Source of the DNA: Candidatus Moraniibacteriota bacterium
GTDB taxonomy: Bacteria > Patescibacteriota > Minisyncoccia > Moranbacterales > GCA-2747515
NCBI GenBank assembly: GCA_027031945.1
Contig: JALVPE010000072.1
Span: 1 to 30,677, forward strand
Length of the DNA: 30,677 nucleotides
Direction: 5' to 3'
Made by a program: the position numbers and the translations under genes. This document shows positions 7,515 through 14,544 of this stretch, piece after piece. The first letter of the stretch is position 1. Each line of letters opens with the position of its first letter. Under the pieces are notes generated by a model. That model saw only the letters and a list, made by a program, of their open reading frames with translations, did not search any database and had not been told where the DNA came from.

Positions 7515-7583
7515 GAAATTTATAAAAAAGATTTAAATCATCTATTTGCAAAAATATATTATAATGCATTTCCGCTAATAAAA

Positions 7584-7616
7584 AACGACCAAAGTATTAT
7601 TAATACTTTGGTCGTT
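7584..7616 (-). terminator. Terminator of the 732-aa membrane protein gene
   Basis: Two 16-base arms (7584-7599 and 7601-7616) are perfectly complementary. On the minus strand the hairpin is followed by TTTTTTATTAG, a canonical tail. It starts 9 bases after the stop codon. Confidence 0.88.
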
Positions 7617-7625
7617 ACATTATGG

Positions 7626-9824
7626 TTAAAAATTTGTTCGCATTTGTTTTTCTGCCTGAGGGCAGATTTTGTTGCTAAAAAAGTTATAGAGTTGATACAA
7701 CTCTTTCACTCTTGCAAGTTGACTAAAAATCCAGCCAACAACTAACATCGCAATCCAGATTGGGGCAAAAACAATTTTCAAAACTAACTTAATTGTTTTT
7801 ACTCTTTTTTGATGTTTGAGATATCTTTTGTGGATTATCTCAAAGGATTGTTCTGCACTCAAACCCTCCTCAGACATCAGTTTCATAGCCTTTAAAACAT
7901 GTTTTTCATCCATATTTTCTTCTTTGATACAATTTTCCCAAAAAAATCTTGACTCATAAATTGCTTCCAAAGATTCTTTTGTGACATGTTCTAAAATTTC
8001 CCTTATATACAATAGACTGTCTGAATAGAAAACAAAGTCAACTATATCGTGTACGCTAGAACGCACTTCTCGGACATGTTCATAATCCAATGATAGCAAC
8101 CACGGATTCTTACTGATGCCCAATGACAATTGTACGTCATTATGAGTAATTGCCTTTGCTTGATTTACCTCAGGATCTAAATACCATTCTGAAAGGTGAA
8201 AAAATCCCAAAAAACTACCAACAAACAATACACATCCTCCAAAAAACATGCTTGTAGACATCATGTCCATGGAAATTAGCTTAAAAGCAAAAAACATCCC
8301 AACGGAAAATGCAATGATCATAATTCCAAACATTGCTCTTTCAAATACTTTATATTGCTTTTTGGTAACTTTTTTGTTCTTTAGAACTAAACTTGCACCA
8401 AGAAAACAAAAAGCAACTAAAAGAAATGCAATAAACAGTGGGTTTATCACAATGGTATTATACAAAAACTCACTGTACATTGTCATGAAATGCAAGAACA
8501 AAATACCAGTAGCAAGTCCCAACCAAGTTTTTACCCAAATTGGAAATTCTGACAATGCGGTAAAATGACAATTAGTAACCTTTCCTTTTATTTTGTAAAA
8601 AAGATACAAAATAACAGCTCCTACAATCAGGTTAGCGTCAAACCAACTGTTAAAAACCTCTTTAACAAAAGGCATGTAGTGCACATAAATACTTCCAATA
8701 ATTGCTAACACAATTAGAGCAAGCAGGGTCATAAACACTGTTCTGACAATGATAACAGTTTTTTCTGACCAGCTGTCCACTTTTTCACCTACTCTCTTCC
8801 AAATAGCATTGTTACCATCTATAATACCAGCTATCACAAATCCTATAGCATCTTTCACTACTAAAGGCATTTTTTGTACAAAAATATCTTCTATTAATCT
8901 TATCAAAAGAATCATAAAGTATTTACTCAATGCTATCACGCACCACAAAGGTGTAATTATGGTGATCACAAAAGCACATACTGTTAGAGGAGATATGGAT
9001 GGTTGCAAATACAAAAGCAAAAGCAACATCATTGGAGAGATAATCCAGAAAGTTGCATGAATCAAAAAAGTATGCCAGAAACCAGGACAGATATGTGTAC
9101 CAATTTCAACATGTTTGCCTGAGTTAATCACATAATTGCTTCTTGCAGATTTGTACAACTTCCAATATTTGCCATCAACGTCATTAACGACAAATTTCTC
9201 TTTATCGCCTTTGATTCTGACAAATTTTGCAACTGCACTAAATGGATTTATTTTTGGCGCCTGAATATCATCATCTGGTCCATTTGGATAAAGAGGAAAT
9301 CCCCAATCCAATTTACCAAGATTATATGCCCAAGAACCTTTGGTCTTATACTCCCTCCAGTCCTGTTTCGACAACAAATCTTTGACGCTTATTTTACCAA
9401 AAGTCCTTTGCCAACGACTATAAGCTCTGGGAATATTTCCATTCATTAAATCTCTACAATTGTCTTCAATTGCCTTGATTTGTTCTGGAGTGATTCTACG
9501 CAAAAATGCCTCAGGGGAAGCAAAATCAATATTGTGTTCCCAAAGTACTTTTGTAAAAACCTCTGTTGGCATCGAACCCACAAAAGTCATGAGTCTCAAA
9601 AGCTCGTTGTCAGTTTCTTGAAAACTTGCCAAAAATTCCCAGCATTCTTCCCAAGTAACATTAACGTTTGGTCTAATCCAACGTTGTATGAACTTACCTA
9701 ATGCCAATGCTTCCGCAATATTCACATCTTTGTTGTTTTGAGCTGAATAATCAAATCTTAAACTACGAATTGATTTCTCAAAAAATTCACATTCTTTTTC
9801 CTTCCACTTTTTCCACAAATCCAT
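7626..9824 (-). CDS. Large polytopic membrane protein of unknown function, 732 aa
   Basis: I do not recognise the family. Residues 1-245 are soluble, Trp-rich and helical, with WRPN-like and 'GSWAYNLGKLDWGFPLYP' (163-180) segments; about 250-545 contain roughly eight hydrophobic helices (near 252-273, 278-300, 322-338, 357-379, 398-411, 433-451, 459-481, 496-541); 550-675 are soluble and helical; a final membrane helix lies near 680-700. The N-terminal 'WKKWKEKECEFFEKSI' is charged. No ATPase, transporter, protease or toxin motif is visible. The start is set by GGAGG seven bases upstream of the ATG. It is monocistronic, with a good promoter, a 5' hairpin and a strong terminator. Size, lone-gene layout and location beside recQ and other orphans suggest an accessory gene. 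Confidence 0.8.
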   Translation of the reverse strand: MDLWKKWKEKECEFFEKSIRSLRFDYSAQNNKDVNIAEALALGKFIQRWIRPNVNVTWEECWEFLASFQETDNELLRLMTFVGSMPTEVFTKVLWEHNIDFASPEAFLRRITPEQIKAIEDNCRDLMNGNIPRAYSRWQRTFGKISVKDLLSKQDWREYKTKGSWAYNLGKLDWGFPLYPNGPDDDIQAPKINPFSAVAKFVRIKGDKEKFVVNDVDGKYWKLYKSARSNYVINSGKHVEIGTHICPGFWHTFLIHATFWIISPMMLLLLLYLQPSISPLTVCAFVITIITPLWCVIALSKYFMILLIRLIEDIFVQKMPLVVKDAIGFVIAGIIDGNNAIWKRVGEKVDSWSEKTVIIVRTVFMTLLALIVLAIIGSIYVHYMPFVKEVFNSWFDANLIVGAVILYLFYKIKGKVTNCHFTALSEFPIWVKTWLGLATGILFLHFMTMYSEFLYNTIVINPLFIAFLLVAFCFLGASLVLKNKKVTKKQYKVFERAMFGIMIIAFSVGMFFAFKLISMDMMSTSMFFGGCVLFVGSFLGFFHLSEWYLDPEVNQAKAITHNDVQLSLGISKNPWLLSLDYEHVREVRSSVHDIVDFVFYSDSLLYIREILEHVTKESLEAIYESRFFWENCIKEENMDEKHVLKAMKLMSEEGLSAEQSFEIIHKRYLKHQKRVKTIKLVLKIVFAPIWIAMLVVGWIFSQLARVKELYQLYNFFSNKICPQAEKQMRTNF

Positions 9825-9870
9825 AACTTGTCCTCCCTTTAGATTTTATATTCTTTTATTAAATAACTCT

Positions 9871-9926
9871 TGATATTTCCATTTCAAATATCATAAGATA
9901 ATAGCACAATATCTATATTTAATCAA
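9871..9926 (-). promoter_or_regulatory. Promoter and 5' hairpin of the 732-aa gene
   Basis: TTGATT (9921-9926) and TATTAT (9898-9903) are 17 bp apart on the minus strand, with expected start near 9891. An 8-bp hairpin (9871-9878 with 9886-9893, 7-base loop) coincides with the RNA 5' end. The two direct repeats at 9927-9973 abut the -35 box. Confidence 0.65.
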
Positions 9927-9973
9927 GATACGTTTTTATAAAAAGTGACGCATCTCGATACGTTTCTACAAAA
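9927..9973. repeat. Two direct repeats abutting the -35 box
   Basis: GATACGTTTYTAYAAAA occurs at 9927-9943 and 9957-9973 (15 of 17 identical, 30-bp period, about three helical turns). The proximal copy touches the -35 box of the 732-aa gene and the distal copy ends 4 bp from the recQ stop codon. The position fits an activator site; no regulator is identified. Confidence 0.6.
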
Positions 9974-9977
9974 TATT

Positions 9978-12131
9978 TTAATTTGATATCCAAAGTCCTA
10001 CCAGCCTTATTTCATCATAAGTATATTTTTCATTACAATGTTTGTAGATTGGTTTTAGTTTAGTGTGTCCATATTTTTTAAATCCTTCTCTTATCTCTTT
10101 TTGTGCTTTTTGATTTGGTAGTAAATATTTTATGTCAATATTTTCACCTTCCAAAATTTCTTCTATGTATTTTACAATTGTGCCTTGTGATAATCCAAGT
10201 GCTTCCGCTATGTCTTCCAGAGAATCTTTGGATTTTAGCATTTCTTTGGTTGCGTCTAGTCTGTATTTTTTGGCTTCACTCCGTGACTGAGCATGTCTGT
10301 GACACATTGCTCGTGAGTTACTGTGTCTGTGACACGTCGCTCGTGAGCGACCGTGTTTTTGTTCTTTTAATTCACTGATAACTTCTGTAAAAATATCTCC
10401 ATACTGCTGTAATTTTTTTGCTCCTACTCCTGAAATTTGTGCGAACTCTTGAGTTGTTGTTGGCAATTTACGAGCCATTTCTTGAAGTGACACATCTCCA
10501 AATATCACGAAAGCCGGTAAACCTTTTTCATCAGCTATTTCTTTCCGAAGCTCCCTAAGAGAATCAAATACTTCCCTATCATAAAGATCAAATTCTTCTT
10601 TGGTAACTTGTGCTACTATATCTTTTTTGCGTTTTGGCAATTCTATTGTTTCACGATTATTGAGAAAATCTGCACCTCTTTTTGTAATGCGATATGTCTC
10701 ATATTCACCCTCATTTCTCTTGAGAAATCCTAGTGCAATTAACTCTATAATATATTCCATTAAATCTTGAGTAGAATATTCTTTAGCTATTCCCCACACA
10801 CTTAAATTCTCGTGTCCTCGTGAAAGTATATTTTTATCTCTGGAGCCCCTAAGTATTTTTACGATGTGCCCCTTACCAAATGCATTTCTTGTACGAATTA
10901 CTGCTGACAAAATCTTTTGTACAATTTCTGTTGCATCCTCTATATCATTACTGCCTACACACACATCACAACTGCCACATCTTTCCAACCCAGTTTCGCC
11001 AAAATATGAAGTAATCCACTGCCACCGACAAATTCTAGATTCAGCATAGTCCATAACTTCACGAATTTTCTTTTCTTCCTTATCTCGCTGAACCGTATCC
11101 TCCATCTGTCTCAAAAAATAATCCAACTTCATCTTATCTCCTGCACTGTAAAGCATCACTACATCACTAGGCAATCCATCACGACCCGCTCTTCCAATTT
11201 CTTGATAATACCCTTCAATAGTCTTAGGAAATGTTTTGTGTATTACCAGTCTTACATCTGGTTTATCTATACCCATGCCAAAAGCAATTGTAGCAACTAC
11301 TATATTTATATCATCTTTTACAAATTCATCCTGCACTTTGGTTCTTTGTTCTTGCGTAAGTCCTGCATGATATGCTTGAGCTTTAAAACCCTCATATTTC
11401 AACACTTCTGCGAGTTGTTCAGTTTCTTTACGACTAAAACAATATATTATTGTTGATTCATTTTTATGTTTATTCAAAAACCATAAAATCTTTTGGGTTG
11501 CACCTGATTTTGGCATTACTGTAATATGTAGATTTTCACGATAAAACCCAGACACAAAAACTTTTTCTTTTTTTAAGGCAAGTTCTGAAACTATATCTCT
11601 GCGAACATGTTCTGTGGCAGATGCTGTCAGAGCAATGATAGGAATGTCTGGAAATTCTTGACGAAAAAGTTTCAAATTACGATAATCTGGGCGAAAATCA
11701 TGTCCCCATTGAGAAATACAATGTGCCTCGTCTACTGCGAGTGCTGTAATGTCTAGCTTGCTAATCCAATCCCTCACATATTTATTTGCAAGTCGCTCTG
11801 GTGCAATATAAATAAGCTTATAGTATCCAGCACTTGCATCACGCATACGCTGATTTAATTTCTCCAATTCCACAGAAGAGTTAAGCATGGTAGCAGAGAT
11901 GCCATTGGCAGTAAGTGCATCAACCTGATCCTTCATTAAAGATATAAGTGGTGAAATAACAATAGTAGTGCCACCACGCACAAGCGCAGGCAACTGAAAA
12001 CAAAGTGATTTACCTCCACCAGTAGGCATCACAACCACAGTATCATTACCATCTAAAAAATGATCGATAACCTGTTTTTGCATTGGACGAAAATCATCAT
12101 GTCCAAAATATTGTTTGAGAAGTTTTTTCAT
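9978..12131 (-). CDS. recQ: ATP-dependent DNA helicase RecQ
   Basis: RecQ unwinds DNA 3'-5' in recombination and fork repair. Visible in order: Walker A PTGGGKS (36-42), the DEAH box VDEAHCISQWGHD (133-145), SAT (170-172), helicase motif VI EIGRAGRDG (311-319), zinc-binding Cys set (C368, C385, C388, C391), winged helix (about 400-495), HRDC domain (about 515-590), then a C-terminal helix-turn-helix of the HTH_40 kind (about 625-717, EDIAEALGLSQGTIVKYIEE). Between HRDC and HTH lie 10-residue tandem repeats with H..SRA.CHR (593-622), encoded by palindrome-rich 30-bp DNA repeats. At 717 aa it is a long, complete RecQ. The start has no Shine-Dalgarno, and no clear promoter is seen after the terminator at 12180-12210. 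Confidence 0.97.
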   Translation of the reverse strand: MKKLLKQYFGHDDFRPMQKQVIDHFLDGNDTVVVMPTGGGKSLCFQLPALVRGGTTIVISPLISLMKDQVDALTANGISATMLNSSVELEKLNQRMRDASAGYYKLIYIAPERLANKYVRDWISKLDITALAVDEAHCISQWGHDFRPDYRNLKLFRQEFPDIPIIALTASATEHVRRDIVSELALKKEKVFVSGFYRENLHITVMPKSGATQKILWFLNKHKNESTIIYCFSRKETEQLAEVLKYEGFKAQAYHAGLTQEQRTKVQDEFVKDDINIVVATIAFGMGIDKPDVRLVIHKTFPKTIEGYYQEIGRAGRDGLPSDVVMLYSAGDKMKLDYFLRQMEDTVQRDKEEKKIREVMDYAESRICRWQWITSYFGETGLERCGSCDVCVGSNDIEDATEIVQKILSAVIRTRNAFGKGHIVKILRGSRDKNILSRGHENLSVWGIAKEYSTQDLMEYIIELIALGFLKRNEGEYETYRITKRGADFLNNRETIELPKRKKDIVAQVTKEEFDLYDREVFDSLRELRKEIADEKGLPAFVIFGDVSLQEMARKLPTTTQEFAQISGVGAKKLQQYGDIFTEVISELKEQKHGRSRATCHRHSNSRAMCHRHAQSRSEAKKYRLDATKEMLKSKDSLEDIAEALGLSQGTIVKYIEEILEGENIDIKYLLPNQKAQKEIREGFKKYGHTKLKPIYKHCNEKYTYDEIRLVGLWISN
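10266..10355 (-). repeat. 30-bp palindromic tandem repeat inside recQ
   Basis: Two full 30-bp units and a decayed third encode HGRSRATCHR, HSNSRAMCHR and HAQSRSEAKK. Each full unit contains the short hairpin GTGTCACAGACAC (one base changed at the second), and the first also GTCGCTCACGAGCGAC (7-bp arms). GC is 31 of 60 bases in the plus-strand stretch 10283-10342, above the flanks. The period is a multiple of three, so the frame is kept. The insert is in the linker between HRDC and the C-terminal HTH. Confidence 0.8.
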
Positions 12132-12179
12132 ACTTACTTATGATACATTTTTTTATTGGAAAAATAAAGTAATAATAAA

Positions 12180-12210
12180 AAGCAATAAATTCATTTTGAA
12201 TTCATTGCTT
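12180..12210 (-). terminator. Terminator of the 207/203-aa gene pair
   Basis: A 14-bp stem (12180-12193 with 12197-12210, one non-Watson-Crick pair) with a 3-base loop is followed on the minus strand by TTTTATTATTAC. It begins 9 bases after the stop of the 203-aa gene and separates the pair from recQ. Confidence 0.8.
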
Positions 12211-12219
12211 GTAAATCTC

Positions 12220-12831
12220 CTATTTCTCTGGCCAAGCATCAATCAATGCTCTGAGCATTTCTTGCATGACACTCCTTCCTCCACAAAGATTGGTTATTAC
12301 ACTTACATCAATTATTCCTTCTTTGTGAAGTTTGTTTGTAATATTTTCTTTATACTTGCGATTACAATCACAAGTAAGTGTTATTATTTTTGCATGTGAA
12401 TAGTTTTCACGCAAAAAATACAAAAAGTCAACCGTAGCGTCAAAAGCATTTAATCCCATATAAACAACAAACAATATATTTTTGCTCATATAAAAATCAC
12501 CCGCTTTTTCTTCCAAAAAACATTCTTCTACTTGAGATTGTTTTTCTCCTGCCAGAAACATGCCTTTCATAGTAGGAGAAGAGATGGGCCCTTGTAACCC
12601 TAATGGCGTTGAAGAAACAGTATCTCGTAATCTTGCAATTACGCCTGACTCAGAATCAGAAGAAACTGTAATATAAAGTCCTTTTTTGTTTGTTTGCACT
12701 TCACCTCTTGGATAATCTCGAATTGCTGAATATGTACAAAAAAGTGCTCGCAAATCTTTTTTATCCTGTATTATTTTTGGTAACAATCCTATAAATTCTT
12801 TTTTTGAAATAAAAACGGATTTATTTGACAT
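12220..12831 (-). CDS. Hypothetical protein, 203 aa, second gene of an orphan pair
   Basis: I do not recognise the family. The protein looks soluble. The C-terminal half reads like an alpha/beta fold: a buried strand NILFVVYMGLNAFD (about 118-131), helix TVDFLYFLREN, strand AKIITLTCDCN, then helix and a GG-turn (NLCGGRSVMQEMLRALIDAW). A Ser/Thr-rich, Gly-rich middle (LRDTVSSTPLGLQGPISSP) could be a loop. No catalytic signature is visible. The ATG is set by GGAG six bases upstream. It starts 11 bp after the 207-aa gene, so the two are co-transcribed and may work together; the unit ends in a strong terminator. Confidence 0.75.
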   Translation of the reverse strand: MSNKSVFISKKEFIGLLPKIIQDKKDLRALFCTYSAIRDYPRGEVQTNKKGLYITVSSDSESGVIARLRDTVSSTPLGLQGPISSPTMKGMFLAGEKQSQVEECFLEEKAGDFYMSKNILFVVYMGLNAFDATVDFLYFLRENYSHAKIITLTCDCNRKYKENITNKLHKEGIIDVSVITNLCGGRSVMQEMLRALIDAWPEK

Positions 12832-12842
12832 ATTTATCTCCT

Positions 12843-13466
12843 TTAATTTTGAATTGCCTTAAACCACTCTCCCCACTTTTCACTCATCCAGCCATCACTC
12901 AAAACAGCCTCTACAAACCCTCGATTTATATCATTTGTATAAATTTCTACCATAACGGCTACAGTGCAGTTGTTGGGCCCATCCGGAATCTGATAAAATA
13001 AAATTTCAGAATCAGAAAGCGCTGTAGACTCTTTAGCGTCTCCTTTGAATTGATCAACAGTCTCATGCGTAATTTGACCAATCATGCATAAATTTTTTTC
13101 ACAAATCAAATCTGGAGAACTAACTTCATCTTTGGGTATTCGGAAATAATCAACTACGGCACTCAATGGAAAAGAATTTTCCATAATTTGACGTGCTCTG
13201 TCAAATTCATGACAACGTATGTGTAGAGAAATTCTAGTATACACGACATTACCAAAACTCAAATTTTGATATTTTGGATTTAAGATATTTTGAATATCTG
13301 TGCCACATAAAAGACTAGAAAAATGACAAGCATCATCTTCTAGCATGTATGCTACAAATCTCAATTCTTTTTTATACTGTAAATTTTTAGAACATTTATT
13401 GTTCTTTATTTTTTTCCGATTGTGCCTACGCCTGTTTTGTGCTTTTCTCTTAGATAATTTCGACAT
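12843..13466 (-). CDS. Hypothetical protein with very basic N-terminus, 207 aa
   Basis: I do not recognise the family. Residues 1-35 are extremely basic (KLSKRKAQNRRRHNRKKIKN), as in proteins that bind nucleic acid or ribosomes through a flexible tail. The rest is a soluble alpha/beta domain with several cysteines (about 48-207), including strand-like VVYTRISLHIRCHEFDRAR and NNCTVAVMVEIYTND segments, and ends in an aromatic helix (WMSEKWGEWFKAIQN). The ATG follows AGGAGG by seven bases, one of the strongest SD sites in the window. Promoter TTGACA-16-TAATAC and a 5' hairpin precede it. It leads a two-gene unit with the 203-aa gene. Function unknown; RNA binding is a guess from the tail only. 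Confidence 0.75.
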   Translation of the reverse strand: MSKLSKRKAQNRRRHNRKKIKNNKCSKNLQYKKELRFVAYMLEDDACHFSSLLCGTDIQNILNPKYQNLSFGNVVYTRISLHIRCHEFDRARQIMENSFPLSAVVDYFRIPKDEVSSPDLICEKNLCMIGQITHETVDQFKGDAKESTALSDSEILFYQIPDGPNNCTVAVMVEIYTNDINRGFVEAVLSDGWMSEKWGEWFKAIQN

Positions 13467-13502
13467 TTTACACCCTCCTAATATTTTTAATGTGCAGAAT
13501 AG

Positions 13503-13555
13503 ATCACTCTTTTAGAGTGATGAATAAGTATTACACAAGCCACATACATTGTCAA
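13503..13555 (-). promoter_or_regulatory. Promoter and 5' hairpin of the 207/203-aa unit
   Basis: A consensus TTGACA (13550-13555) and TAATAC (13528-13533) are 16 bp apart on the minus strand; the start is expected near 13521. An 8-bp hairpin with TTT loop (13503-13510 with 13514-13521) begins at that position and would cap the RNA 5' end. Confidence 0.65.
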
Positions 13556-13684
13556 TATAACAAACCATAAATATGCAAATTTTATTTCATCAACTCAAAT
13601 TATCTACATAATGTAATACTCTATATTACTAGAAAAGTAAATTACGTCTTTATTTTTAGTGATAAAGTAAACCTAAATAATTAT

Positions 13685-14533
13685 CTACAAGTCCTCTAAT
13701 TGTGGGACACCTTCAATAAATTCTGATTTTAATCTCATTTTTTCAAAATAACCACACATTGCTTGGCATGCAAATTTTTCTGTGGAATAATGTGTTCCAC
13801 CTAATAAATTTATACCATTCTCTTCTTCAAATTTATGTACTTTTTGTGAATAATCATTTTTTACACTCACTCCTACTACAACAGTATTTATCCCCTTTTC
13901 TTTCACTTCTTTTATAATTTCATATTCATTTCCCCCTCCGGCAATCACTGCAACTTTGCCATCTACTATTTCGTCTGTGCCATAGTTATATAATTTCACT
14001 TCGTGCCCTACAGCATCGGCAAATTTTTTCTCCAATTCTTGCACTGTCTTTAATTGTGTTTTGCCGATTACACCCGCAAGTCCTCCATTGTATGGTGCAA
14101 ATGGTCTATCTATTTCCAACCCAAGAGCATTAGCAAAAGTTGCACCAGTAGAATACGGTCCAAAAGCATCCAGTGGTACATGCAAATTGTACAGAGCAAT
14201 ATTTTTATCTCTGAATTGTTGCAACAAACTTTTTTCCATTTGATAAAAAGGTGGTGTTTTTGTAATATCCCAATTTGATGGATGATGTGTAAAAAGCAAA
14301 GCATTCTCTGTTCCATTATCCAAAATATATTGCATCACTTCAGGCGTCGGGAAAACTGCACAATAAACAAAATCTATTTCACTAGCGTTATCACATACAA
14401 GTCCCATTGAACGTTCTCTGAAATTATTACACAAAAATTCATCAATTTCACCCATATACTGAGCCCAATCATCTGAGAGATTTTCAGTTATAAAATCATG
14501 ATCTAATTTTTCATACACTTTTTTTGCTTCCAT
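13685..14533 (-). CDS. NIF3-family (DUF34) dinuclear metal-centre protein
   Basis: Members of this widespread family form toroidal hexamers with two metals per subunit; the physiological role is unsettled, with GTP cyclohydrolase-like and metal-insertion roles proposed. Metal-binding blocks are present: LFTHHP (80-85), NLHVPLDA (116-123) and GGTHYSTEK (245-253). GGG (199-201) marks the second lobe start. The 282-aa length is normal, without the longer central insertion seen in some members. It begins 11 bp after the 562-aa putative hydrolase gene, in the same direction, and is probably co-transcribed with it. No Shine-Dalgarno and no clear terminator are seen. Confidence 0.9.
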   Translation of the reverse strand: MEAKKVYEKLDHDFITENLSDDWAQYMGEIDEFLCNNFRERSMGLVCDNASEIDFVYCAVFPTPEVMQYILDNGTENALLFTHHPSNWDITKTPPFYQMEKSLLQQFRDKNIALYNLHVPLDAFGPYSTGATFANALGLEIDRPFAPYNGGLAGVIGKTQLKTVQELEKKFADAVGHEVKLYNYGTDEIVDGKVAVIAGGGNEYEIIKEVKEKGINTVVVGVSVKNDYSQKVHKFEEENGINLLGGTHYSTEKFACQAMCGYFEKMRLKSEFIEGVPQLEDL

Positions 14534-14544
14534 ATAATTTTAAA

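Noticed and set aside
7651..7664. Small CTGCC/GGGCAG hairpin at the end of the 732-aa gene
   Set aside because: It lies within the coding region just before the stop and a much better terminator follows at 7584-7616.
7464..7745. A 93-codon plus-strand frame
   Set aside because: It crosses the terminator hairpin and overlaps the end of the 732-aa gene; its upstream region is the minus-strand promoter. No SD or family.
10283..10355. A CRISPR-like array in the recQ repeats
   Set aside because: Units are directly adjacent without spacers, lie in frame in recQ, and no cas gene is present.
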